A DNA stretch of 64,000 bases from Emcibacteraceae bacterium (GTDB lineage Bacteria > Pseudomonadota > Alphaproteobacteria > Sphingomonadales > Emcibacteraceae), in the NCBI GenBank assembly GCA_041396985.1, contig JAWKXO010000001.1:892472-956471 (forward strand), read 5' to 3'. Shown here piece after piece: positions 1-7,652 of the stretch. The translations under genes were made by a program, and so were the position numbers. The notes under the pieces were generated by a model. The model saw only the letters and a program-made list of their open reading frames with translations, made no database searches and had not been told where the DNA came from. Position 1 is the stretch's first letter, and every line of letters begins with the position of its first letter.

Positions 1-979
1 CCGCTTTATTAACAAATTCCGGATCCGCCAAAAACGGACGCGCCATTGAAACCATATCTGCGTCCCCTCTTGCCAAAACGGCCTCCGCCACCTCAGGCGT
101 ATTGATACGGTTTGATGTGATCACCGGCACTGACAGGGACTTTTTTACTTTGGCCGTGACCCAGGCAAACGCGGCTCGCGGTACTTTTGTGATGATGGTT
201 GGAATACGCGCTTCGTGCCAGCCGATCCCGGTATTGATAATATTGACACCTACTTTTTCCAGCGCTTTGCCGAGCTTAATGACCTCTGGCAATGTACTGC
301 CATCCTCGACCAGATCAATCATTGAAAGCCGATAAATAATAATAAAATTATTGCCGACTGCTTTTCTTACCCGCCGCACCACTTCAAGGGGGAAACGCAT
401 ACGGTTTTCATAAGAACCGCCCCATTTGTCATTTCGCCGGTTGGTGCGGTGGACAATAAACTGGTTTATGAAATATCCTTCTGAACCCATAATCTCAACA
501 CCATCATAGCCCGCTTTTTTTGCCAGTTCGGCACATCTTGCAAAATCATCTATGGATTTTTCAATTTCCTCTTCGGAAACTTCATGTGGCTTGAACGGAT
601 TGATCGGTGCCTGAATGGCGGAAGGTGCCACCGAATTCGAATGCGCGGCATATCGTCCTGAATGCAGGATCTGCATACATATTTTGCCGCCTGCTTTATG
701 AACGGCTTCGGTCACTGTACTGTGGTTATTAACATCCTTTTCATTTGCCATTTGCCCGGCACCGGCAAAAACCGCCCCTTCCGCATTTGGCGAAATACCG
801 CCCGTCACAATCAGCCCTACACCGCCTCTGGCTCTCTCGGCATAAAATGCAGCCATGCGGTCAAACCCTCCCGGCACCTCTTCCAGACCCGTATGCATTG
901 ACCCCATAAGGATACGGTTTTTAAGCTGACAAAACCCCAAATCAAGAGGTTCCATAAAATGCGGATAAAATTTATTCAT
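1..979 (-). CDS. fadH: 2,4-dienoyl-CoA reductase (NADPH), N-terminal part, cut by window edge
   Basis: The reading frame starts at an ATG at 979 and is open to the left edge, giving about 326 residues of the N-terminal FMN-binding TIM barrel of the Old Yellow Enzyme type. The translation begins MNKFYPHF and contains GSMHTGLEE, YAERARGGVGL, QILHSGRY, GYDGVEIMGSEGY, NQF, and GIGWHEARIPT, an arrangement I recognise as very close to E. coli FadH. FadH reduces 2,4-dienoyl-CoA in degradation of polyunsaturated fatty acids using FMN, a 4Fe-4S cluster and FAD; the Fe-S and FAD/NADPH regions would lie outside the window. The start overlaps the stop of the upstream enoyl-CoA hydratase by 8 bases, so the two are probably co-transcribed and translationally coupled, which fits a shared beta-oxidation role. 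A generic NADH:flavin oxidoreductase is the alternative. Confidence 0.85.
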   Translation of the reverse strand, partial: MNKFYPHFMEPLDLGFCQLKNRILMGSMHTGLEEVPGGFDRMAAFYAERARGGVGLIVTGGISPNAEGAVFAGAGQMANEKDVNNHSTVTEAVHKAGGKICMQILHSGRYAAHSNSVAPSAIQAPINPFKPHEVSEEEIEKSIDDFARCAELAKKAGYDGVEIMGSEGYFINQFIVHRTNRRNDKWGGSYENRMRFPLEVVRRVRKAVGNNFIIIYRLSMIDLVEDGSTLPEVIKLGKALEKVGVNIINTGIGWHEARIPTIITKVPRAAFAWVTAKVKKSLSVPVITSNRINTPEVAEAVLARGDADMVSMARPFLADPEFVNKA

Positions 980-1751
980 CTTTATGGGACGCTCTTTTTG
1001 CCACAAAAGCTTCAAATGCAGCCTTGACCGGTTCAGATGAAAAGCATTTTAAGAACTCAACCATTTCCCGGTCAAACGTCTTCATCCTTTTTTTACTGTC
1101 ATGGCTCATAAGCTTCTTTGTCGCCAATACGGCCTGCGTTGGCATGGCGGTGATGGTTTTTGCGCTTTGAAAGGCCATTTCAAGCGGGTTTTCAACGACA
1201 GCCGTCAGCAGTCCGTCTTTTGATGCTCGTTCCGCGGTAATGGTATCGCCCAGCAGGAGCCATTCAGAAGCCCTTGCCCGACCCATCAGCTGAGGCATGA
1301 TATAGCTGGCTGCTGCTTCCGGGCTAAGGCCCAGTTTTACAAAAGGCATTGAAAAACTGGCTTCCGGTGATGCATAGACAAGATCACAATGGAGCAGCAT
1401 TGTTGTGCCAATACCGACAGCAACCCCCTCCACCGCAGCGATAATCGGTTTTGGAAAATGGATCAGTGTATCAATGAATGCTGGTGCTACATGATTTCGG
1501 CTGAAGGATTGATTTTGCTGAAGCTCAATAAAATCATCAATGTCATTTCCGGCGGAAAAACATTCTTTTTCACCCGAAATAAGGACCAGTTTAACATCAT
1601 CATTCTGTTCAACATCGTTCAGCATTTTTGTAAGCGCACGGTACATTTCAAAAGACAATGAATTCATCTTTTCCGCTCTGCTAATTTTTATATGAAGAAT
1701 TTGGTTTGATAGTTCTGCAACCAGACTGGAGGGTAAATTATCAATTTTCAT
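972..1751 (-). CDS. Enoyl-CoA hydratase/isomerase family protein
   Basis: 259 residues, normal length for the crotonase superfamily. The oxyanion-hole segment FSAGNDI lies near residues 65-71, and the second glycine-rich segment EGVAVGIGTTMLLHCDLVYA-like lies around 108-127. The usual hydratase glutamates are not obvious: the region after the second segment reads FVKLGLSPEAAASYIMP, which has the Glu-Ala pattern found in many delta3,delta2-enoyl-CoA isomerase-like members (PGLSPEAGGS type). Either hydratase or isomerase activity on unsaturated acyl-CoA is therefore possible. It lies directly upstream of, and overlaps, the FadH-type reductase, suggesting a small operon for unsaturated fatty acid oxidation. 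The ATG at 1751 follows an AAGGG element in the divergent intergenic region. Confidence 0.85.
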   Translation of the reverse strand: MKIDNLPSSLVAELSNQILHIKISRAEKMNSLSFEMYRALTKMLNDVEQNDDVKLVLISGEKECFSAGNDIDDFIELQQNQSFSRNHVAPAFIDTLIHFPKPIIAAVEGVAVGIGTTMLLHCDLVYASPEASFSMPFVKLGLSPEAAASYIMPQLMGRARASEWLLLGDTITAERASKDGLLTAVVENPLEMAFQSAKTITAMPTQAVLATKKLMSHDSKKRMKTFDREMVEFLKCFSSEPVKAAFEAFVAKRASHKDE

Positions 1752-1774
1752 CTTATTCTATTCCCTTGTTGATT

Positions 1775-1803
1775 GACTTAAATTTAAAATATACCCTTAA
1801 GTC
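1775..1803. promoter_or_regulatory. Inverted repeat in divergent promoter region, possible operator
   Basis: Perfect 7-base arms GACTTAA (1775-1781) and TTAAGTC (1797-1803) separated by 15 AT-rich bases. They sit in the 94-base gap between the divergent enoyl-CoA hydratase and carboxymuconolactone-decarboxylase-like genes. The arm spacing and position would suit a dimeric repressor controlling both directions. No regulator gene lies next to it, so the function is inferred from symmetry and position only. Confidence 0.3.
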
Positions 1804-1845
1804 TACGAAGCATCCAGCCTGTAATTGATTTTTGGAAATATACCG

Positions 1846-2421
1846 ATGACAAGCGACATAAAACTAGAACCCCTTGCACTGGCCGATTGGGATCCTTCCC
1901 TGTCAGAAATTATTGATGACATGAACGGCAGGCCGCTTAATGTTCATAGCCTGATGGCCCATAATCCTGAGCTTCTAAAAGCCTGGTGGAATTTCAGAAA
2001 TTATTCCGTCAATGGCGGCTCGCTTGGAAGGAGAAAGGGAGAACTGGTCATTTTACGCGTGGCCGTTCATATGAAATCCTGGTACGAATGGGCATCCCAT
2101 GTTGATCGCTCGCTTTCCTGTGGCCTTAGTATGGATGAAATAAACCGGGTTAAAAAAGAAACCGTTAAGGACTGGGAGCCTTCTGAGGCCATATTACTAA
2201 GCGCCGTGGATGAACTTATTAAAAATCACGCGCTTTCTCAGGAAACACTGTCCGCTCTTAAAGACCATTATAGCCATAAGCAAATTATGGACATCATCGC
2301 CATCCACGGTATGTATATTATTTTAGGCTGCATGATTAACAGCTGGGGCCTTGAACTTGATCCTCATATAAATGAAAGACTGCCGGAAGGGATGGTGGAA
2401 GATAAATTTATGTTTGTCTGA
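1846..2421 (+). CDS. Carboxymuconolactone decarboxylase (AhpD-like) family protein
   Basis: 191 residues from the ATG at 1846, which has a TTGGAA element about 9 bases upstream; a TTG at 1825 in the same frame would add seven residues but has no good ribosome binding site. The core shows the family pattern GRRKGELVILRVAVHMKSWYEWASHV, followed by helix-rich sequence and the late segment DIIAIHGMYIILGCMINSWGLELD. The catalytic CxxC of AhpD is absent; the family place is taken by SWYEWASH, as in the many uncharacterised members without peroxidase cysteines. Substrate unknown. It is transcribed away from the fatty-acid genes and converges on the polysaccharide locus. Confidence 0.75.
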   Translation: MTSDIKLEPLALADWDPSLSEIIDDMNGRPLNVHSLMAHNPELLKAWWNFRNYSVNGGSLGRRKGELVILRVAVHMKSWYEWASHVDRSLSCGLSMDEINRVKKETVKDWEPSEAILLSAVDELIKNHALSQETLSALKDHYSHKQIMDIIAIHGMYIILGCMINSWGLELDPHINERLPEGMVEDKFMFV

Positions 2422-2457
2422 AAAGCGATCTAATTAAATTGATCCAATTCGGATTAT

Positions 2458-3669
2458 TTAAATCTTTAAAGTACTTATGTAAGAAAGCATTTTGTCGGCA
2501 AGTCTGTTCCTGTCATATGCATCAGCGAGTTTTTTCTCTCCACATTGAATGTTTGCATATAAAATTCTATTATTTTTAATTTCGGTCACCGACTTTATAA
2601 ACTCCTCTTCATTTTCCGGTTCAAAATAGAGACCTGCATTATATTGTTCAACTATTTCACGAGCTTGTCCATCCACACCCAGGAGAATTGGTTTACTCAT
2701 TGCAGCAGATTCAAATATTTTAGAGGGTATTACTGCCTTAAAAGTATCAGACTTTTTTAATGGAACTAACACAGCATCAGATAAACCTACATATTCAGAA
2801 ACTTCATCTTTAGAAACAGGAGGAAGAAAAGTGACATTGTTCAACTCCAATTCTCCTGCTAATTGTTCAGTAGACAATTTTGCGGCTCCATCCCCTACAA
2901 ACAAAAAGTGAATAGAAGAGTCATTTATTTTTTTCAAAGTTCTGATTATGAAATCCAGTCCATGCGCCATGCCATGAGTACCAATATAACCAATGATAAA
3001 CTTATTTTCTAAATTCAGTTTTTTAAGCAGTTTTTCATTTTTTTCTTTGACAGGAAATTTTTGAGGGTCAACACCATTTGTTACAACATGAATTTTTTCT
3101 GCCGGAATGCCTCGTCCAATCAGATGTTTTTTAAAGGCATCAGACACTGGAATAATCATATCGGCACTCCTATACATGAACTGCTCAATTTTTTCAAAAA
3201 TCTCAATTGCTATACCTTTTTTCATTGCCCCCACAGAAACAATGGATTCCGGCCAAAGGTCACGAAGCTCAAAAACCCATGGCCGCATTTTCAACTTAGA
3301 TAAAGACCATCCGGTAAAAGTCGTAAAAAATTGTGGTGATGTAGCAATGATAACGTCACAAGATTGAAAAAGTCCCACCCAGAATGCCATAAATGCAAAA
3401 CTTGTATAATCTATTATTCTTTTAAGGAACCCTTCGTTTGCGGTAATATAGCTCCAAACACGAATAACTTTTATTCCATCAATATACTCTTTTTGGTACA
3501 ATTTGTTTTTAAACCCATCATAAACTTTTCCCTGGGGAAAATTTGGCACACAGGTGATAATCGTAACATCTGCTCCACTCTCAACCCAACGTTTGCAATG
3601 GTCATAGGTACGGGCCGCTGGCGCATTGACTTCAGGAGGAAAATTATCTGTTATAAAAAGGACCTTCAT
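2458..3669 (-). CDS. Glycosyltransferase family 4, WbuB-like
   Basis: 403 residues with the two-Rossmann GT-B layout. The N-terminus reads MKVLFITDNFPPEVNAPAAR, characteristic of the WbuB/WcaI-like GT4 group, followed by an acceptor-side helix region (SSVITANEG-like, FWVGLF) and ELRDLWPESI near residue 135. The donor domain has GYIGTHGMAHGLD around residue 228, VGDGAAK, LPPV, and the closing PSKIFESAAMSKPIL with GVDGQAREIVE. It should transfer a sugar from a nucleotide donor to a lipid-linked oligosaccharide on the cytoplasmic side. Its ATG overlaps the stop of the upstream heparinase-like gene (ATGA), and it is the last gene of the minus-strand polysaccharide locus. It is the only ordinary glycosyltransferase that I recognise in the locus. 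Donor sugar not predictable. Confidence 0.85.
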   Translation of the reverse strand: MKVLFITDNFPPEVNAPAARTYDHCKRWVESGADVTIITCVPNFPQGKVYDGFKNKLYQKEYIDGIKVIRVWSYITANEGFLKRIIDYTSFAFMAFWVGLFQSCDVIIATSPQFFTTFTGWSLSKLKMRPWVFELRDLWPESIVSVGAMKKGIAIEIFEKIEQFMYRSADMIIPVSDAFKKHLIGRGIPAEKIHVVTNGVDPQKFPVKEKNEKLLKKLNLENKFIIGYIGTHGMAHGLDFIIRTLKKINDSSIHFLFVGDGAAKLSTEQLAGELELNNVTFLPPVSKDEVSEYVGLSDAVLVPLKKSDTFKAVIPSKIFESAAMSKPILLGVDGQAREIVEQYNAGLYFEPENEEEFIKSVTEIKNNRILYANIQCGEKKLADAYDRNRLADKMLSYISTLKI

Positions 3670-5252
3670 ATAGAAATCTTGGTTGTCAGTTGTTTTATAA
3701 ATGTTATTTCCAGAACTTTAGCAGGAATTAGATTATTAAATTTGGGTGCATATTCATACTCTTTAATATTGATGGAAATATCCCCTTCAAATTCGATTTT
3801 GATAGGGCCAGCATTAATAACATTTTCTTCAATTGATACCAATATATTGGGATGGAAATGTATTCTCGCCGTCGCTATATTAGAATTTTGGACTTTATCA
3901 ATAAGTTTGACAAATCCCTTATCAAAGTAAAACTCTCTTTTATGGCGTATTTTTTTTGATTTATAGATAAAATACTCAGCGGAAACATTATAGTTATTCA
4001 CTTCTCTTTTTATTATTCTGGCCCTTCTGGCTACTCTGAAAGCACCCCAGATTTCACTTTGTTCAAAATTATCAATTTGCACTGTATTATGGGATACCGT
4101 ACTCCGTTCTAAATTGCGCCTCTCACCTAATTCGTAGGTACTTGTCCCTGTATCGACAATAATTGGGATTCCATGGGCAAAAAGTTCAAAATTCAACATA
4201 TCACAGTGGGCATGCCCAGGAATATAATCAGGACCGATTTGTCCCGCATCTCCAAAGAATGAATAATTTTCACCTTCAAATCTGAAATATCCACTTTCAG
4301 GCAAATCTGTCATACCCGTTTCTAAATTTGAAACTTCTCCTAGTCCCATTGAATGATATACGATTAGAAGTTCATCTAATTTTGGCGAAATTCCATAAGC
4401 CGCATCATTGAAAAGGGGCGGATTTCCGTCTGGTCTGGTCATATAAATCAGCCACTGAACAGCATTTTTGGCCGCTAATTGCCAAGTCGTCGGAATTTCC
4501 ATATTATTCAGTTTCAGCAATTGAATTATATCGAGAAGATCTTCTGTCAAGGTAGCATGATATGTAGTACTGAGTTCAAAATGAGCGCCATCTTTTAAAA
4601 ACTGTTCAGGAATTTGTTCCTGAAGAATTCTATATCCTTGCTGATACCAATTATCGGCCTCTTTTCCTTCAAAAAATAAACCTGAAAATATAAGTGCCTT
4701 GGCATTTGCAAAAAGATGGTTGCCTAGGAGATGGAATTCAAGTGTCCCGATTAAATATCTTGTTTGTATCGCCAGACTTTGAATCGCCTGATCATATAAT
4801 TTATTCCCTGATAGATTCCATTTAATCCAATTAACAATTCGTAGAGAAATTGGGTAAGGCTCCCATCCATTTCCTTTCCCTGGGGGGTTTTGCTCAATCC
4901 ATAAATTAATTAAAGTCTGTTTTAAACTATTTGGAGTTTCGTCATTTAAAAGGCCATCAAAATAATGAAGGTTATAAAGCCAGAGCTTAGGAATATTATG
5001 GTCGTTCCATCCTTCAGGAAAAGAAAGTTTTTTAGTTAAATTTAAAATATTATAATTGCTTCCCGGAATAAAAACTCTATGTTTTTTAATAATCTTATGT
5101 CCATAAGGAGAAGAAATTTGGTAGCTCGGCGCTGAAGAAGCATCAACTTTTACACTAAATAACCTTCTTGTAAAACGATTGATTAACTGTATTAGTTTTA
5201 AATGTCGCAAGGTATAAAAATAAAGCATAGATGCCATTTTTACATTCACCAT
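3666..5252 (-). CDS. Heparinase II/III family protein
   Basis: 528 residues. An N-terminal (alpha/alpha) toroid-like region contains WLYNLHYFDGL and NGWEPYPISLRIVNWIKW, and a C-terminal beta-sandwich region contains PGHAHCDMLNFELFAHGIPIIVDTGTSTYE, the segment with the conserved His and Tyr-type catalytic neighbourhood of the heparinase II/III domain. Members are polysaccharide lyases of uronate-containing glycans, yet many cytoplasmic-looking relatives without a signal peptide sit in exopolysaccharide biosynthesis loci. No signal peptide is evident here: the first 30 residues are basic and amphipathic (LYFYTLRHLKLIQLINRFTRR). It overlaps the downstream GT4 gene by 4 bases, so the two are coupled. 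Start chosen at the first ATG; ATGs at 5237 and 5228 are alternatives. Substrate unknown. Confidence 0.8.
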   Translation of the reverse strand: MVNVKMASMLYFYTLRHLKLIQLINRFTRRLFSVKVDASSAPSYQISSPYGHKIIKKHRVFIPGSNYNILNLTKKLSFPEGWNDHNIPKLWLYNLHYFDGLLNDETPNSLKQTLINLWIEQNPPGKGNGWEPYPISLRIVNWIKWNLSGNKLYDQAIQSLAIQTRYLIGTLEFHLLGNHLFANAKALIFSGLFFEGKEADNWYQQGYRILQEQIPEQFLKDGAHFELSTTYHATLTEDLLDIIQLLKLNNMEIPTTWQLAAKNAVQWLIYMTRPDGNPPLFNDAAYGISPKLDELLIVYHSMGLGEVSNLETGMTDLPESGYFRFEGENYSFFGDAGQIGPDYIPGHAHCDMLNFELFAHGIPIIVDTGTSTYELGERRNLERSTVSHNTVQIDNFEQSEIWGAFRVARRARIIKREVNNYNVSAEYFIYKSKKIRHKREFYFDKGFVKLIDKVQNSNIATARIHFHPNILVSIEENVINAGPIKIEFEGDISINIKEYEYAPKFNNLIPAKVLEITFIKQLTTKISI

Positions 5253-5307
5253 TCAGTTTCTTAAATTAGAATTATTAGAATGCGTACTTAATTTCCACTT
5301 TAGAGTT

Positions 5308-6114
5308 TCATCCATAATTAGAAAATTTCTTAAGCGCCTTATCAATATATTTTTCTAGTCTGCGATTAACGATAAAGTATTGTTTCCCCTCATCTTCTTT
5401 TTGAGCCTCTAATACAACTTCATTATTTAGGAGTTGTATGCTACTATTTACTATAAATTCAGGCATTTGACGCTCCATGCTATTTCTCATTTCACCTATT
5501 GAAGAGAATTTCTTTGCCTCGATGTTTCGTCTTTTAATGATATCTCCTGTATCAATACTCTTGTCCATTAAATGCGTTGTCAAGCCGATATTATTAAAAT
5601 CCCCCCTTAATATAGGCCATTGAACAACATCCATTCCTCGATATATTGGTAAAATACCCATATGACAGTTAATTACACCACGCCCAGAATGTTTTATTAT
5701 ATTCTCTCTTATTAGACCACCACCAGTAAAGATTATACAATTTGGTTGCCTCTCTTTAATAAAATTTTCTGCCTGTAAGTTATTAATATCTGATGTCTTT
5801 ATTAAATCAATGTTTCTTTCCTGACAAAATTCAGGAATAGAAACAAAATTCATACTATTTTTCTGCATATAAGTAATAATATTATCATTATTAGTAGTTG
5901 GATTCTCAGCACTCTTTAAAATCAACTTACGGTATATTTTACGAATTAGCCTTACTCCATCACGACTAATTTCACTCTTTATTCTTTTCAAATTTAAAAT
6001 CTTATTAAGTATTACACCTTGTATTTTTATATCATTACGTTCCAACAAATATAATACCGATAATGTATATCTGCTGTAAGGATTTGGAGAAATTACAACT
6101 ATTTTATGCTTCAT
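5308..6114 (-). CDS. Formyltransferase family protein (sugar N-formyltransferase candidate)
   Basis: 268 residues with a formyltransferase catalytic core at about residues 120-200. The Asn-x-His pair of the active site is present in VINCHMGILPIYRG, and the Asp is in HLMDKSIDTGDII, matching the Asn/His/Asp triad of methionyl-tRNA formyltransferase and of sugar N-formyltransferases such as VioF and ArnA. The C-terminal tRNA-binding domain of Fmt is absent. The location inside a surface-glycan locus argues for N10-formyl-tetrahydrofolate-dependent formylation of an amino sugar nucleotide rather than initiator tRNA. The start at 6114 overlaps the preceding unrecognised gene by 11 bases. Acceptor sugar is not predictable; a different folate-dependent transferase is the alternative. 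Confidence 0.8.
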   Translation of the reverse strand: MKHKIVVISPNPYSRYTLSVLYLLERNDIKIQGVILNKILNLKRIKSEISRDGVRLIRKIYRKLILKSAENPTTNNDNIITYMQKNSMNFVSIPEFCQERNIDLIKTSDINNLQAENFIKERQPNCIIFTGGGLIRENIIKHSGRGVINCHMGILPIYRGMDVVQWPILRGDFNNIGLTTHLMDKSIDTGDIIKRRNIEAKKFSSIGEMRNSMERQMPEFIVNSSIQLLNNEVVLEAQKEDEGKQYFIVNRRLEKYIDKALKKFSNYG

Positions 6115-6613
6115 TACTAAACTCTACATACCTACTCGGGTTTGAAACTACCGTTACAATAATTTTTCTTAAATTTTGCTGCTTCCAATTTTTCGATGAA
6201 AATTTTACATTAAGACTATCATATCCATTACAAGTAGCATTAAATAACAATATATCATTGTAGTCGTACGCATAAATAGCCAAAAGGCAAACCATTCGCT
6301 CTAGGCACAATTGAGCATTTTCAGCGCTCCCAAATCGCTTACAACTTATCTTCCATAAATTAGGTCTATTAATTTCGATATACCGCCTTACTTTTTCAAG
6401 CCACTCAGATAATGGAAAATTTTCATTCGATTGAGTGAAAGATAAAGTACTCACCAGCTTCTCAAAAAGATCCTGATTAAATTCTTCAATTTTAGAGGGA
6501 GGATTATTTATCCTCTTATTATAGTCAAAGTCTTCCCGTTTCTGTAACGGCTCCCCCAATTGAATATTATTTAGCCATTTATTGATTAAATTCGTAATTT
6601 CATCCATTTTCAT
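6104..6613 (-). CDS. Unrecognised protein of the polysaccharide locus
   Basis: 169 residues from an ATG at 6613 that shares one base with the stop of the upstream beta-propeller fragment (TAATG). An upstream in-frame start at 6631 would add six residues but overlap that gene. The sequence is soluble-looking and helix-rich (EITNLINKWLNNIQLGE, EWLEKVRRYIEINRP, AQLCLERMVCLLAIYAYDYND) with no membrane segment or signal peptide and no motif I recognise. It overlaps the following formyltransferase by 11 bases, so it is part of the operon. Low-complexity codon use matches its AT-rich neighbours. Function unknown; a partner of the formyltransferase or the beta-propeller protein would be possible but nothing in the sequence shows it. 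Confidence 0.6.
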   Translation of the reverse strand: MKMDEITNLINKWLNNIQLGEPLQKREDFDYNKRINNPPSKIEEFNQDLFEKLVSTLSFTQSNENFPLSEWLEKVRRYIEINRPNLWKISCKRFGSAENAQLCLERMVCLLAIYAYDYNDILLFNATCNGYDSLNVKFSSKNWKQQNLRKIIVTVVSNPSRYVEFSNEA

Positions 6614-7206
6614 TAATCCGCAAGCGAACATTCATAACTTTTCCCATCTTTATTTTTTATGGCTTCGCATGAAATATAAAACTTATCTGCACTTTGTTTA
6701 CCATTAGCAAATGAAATCACTGCAAACTTACAATATCCCAAAGGCAATCCGTCATGAGGAAATGATGCTATTTTCTCCCAGTTTTTCAGGTCGTAAGATC
6801 GATATAAATGAACGAAATTAGAATGGACACCATCACCGATTTCAACTGTGGTCTGTGCTAAATGTATATCTCCAGGAAATGACTTAATATACCAGACTGG
6901 CCCATCGAAAGGTTGCGTAACTTTTATACTATTATCTTTTCTATCCAGAGTTACTAAATGACTGGTCTCTAATTGCGAGTCCATAATCCAAACTACTTTT
7001 TCTTTTGTAAAAAATAAATTGACCGTTCTCCAAATCTGACTTCCGTCACCATGCACTACTTTATTCTTGAAAGTAGAATCCGTAAATTCAAATAAATAAC
7101 ATTCACCTTGAAAATCACCAGTTGCAACCCAAAGATGATCTGTATATGGGTCATGATACACTCCATGTATATGTCTTATACCCTCGATCTCGCAAATTGT
7201 TTTCAA
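6613..7206 (-). pseudogene. 3' half of a frameshifted beta-propeller (sialidase-like fold) gene
   Basis: 197 codons that begin in mid-protein: after KTICEIEG comes IRHIHGVYHDPYTDHLWVATGDF, which in this family directly continues a strand ending DGGKTW. The only start available is a TTG at 7206 without a Shine-Dalgarno sequence, formed by the last bases of the upstream reading frame (4-base overlap TTGA). Later blades show SQIWRTVNLFFTKEKVVWIMDSQLE, DGPVWYIKSFPGD, and VHLYRSYDLKNWEKIASF, typical repeated propeller strands with Asp-box-like turns. Adding one G at about 7203-7206 would restore Trp and fuse this half to the 5' half (7203-7637), giving about 342 residues. Either a recent inactivating deletion or a sequencing error; the rest of the half is intact. 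Role in the glycan locus unknown. Confidence 0.75.
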
Positions 7207-7637
7207 GTTTTTCCACCATCTTTCGATATATAAATTGGTACTGGAAGTCGCTCTGAGTTACTTCCATATTCACCAAGAATAAATGTGTTAGGCGCCAAAC
7301 TTTCAATGCTCATATGCATTACAGTATTGCAGTTCCTGAGCTTGTGCGTTCTTTCTATTTTTTGTGATGCTAGTGTATAACAATAAATATTTGACCTATA
7401 TGTGATAACAATAGAAGACCTATCTTTTGCTAATCTAATTGAAGATTTATCCAACCTCAATATACGCCTGAATATTCTTATATAACCTAAAGCTCTATAG
7501 TAAAATGGCAAAGGAAGTTCAACATAATGAGCTTCTTTACCAATTTTAATGAATATCTTATTAAATTTACTATAGATCATTACCTGATCATCCGCATGAT
7601 GGATGATTTCAGCATTTTTTATTTGTTTCAGTTTCAT
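7203..7637 (-). pseudogene. 5' half of a frameshifted beta-propeller (sialidase-like fold) gene
   Basis: 144 codons starting at an ATG at 7637 (MKLKQIKNAEIIHH) and stopping abruptly at KDGGKT. The end carries the conserved block TFILGEYGSNSERLPVPIYISKDGGKT, which in full-length relatives is followed by W and then IRHIHGV, found in the next frame. A bipartite fold split at this point cannot be complete, so I treat the two frames as one broken gene of 6613-7637. No signal peptide or membrane segment is seen. It lies 15 bases downstream of the asparagine-synthetase-like gene and belongs to the same transcription unit. If the shift is real, the fragment may still be translated but would not fold normally. 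Confidence 0.75.
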
Positions 7638-7652
7638 ATTCTAAAGTTCATT

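Noticed and set aside
3364..3930. 188-codon plus-strand frame opposite the GT4 and heparinase-like genes
   Set aside because: It is antisense to two well-supported, motif-rich genes; its translation has no recognisable domain and no ribosome binding site.
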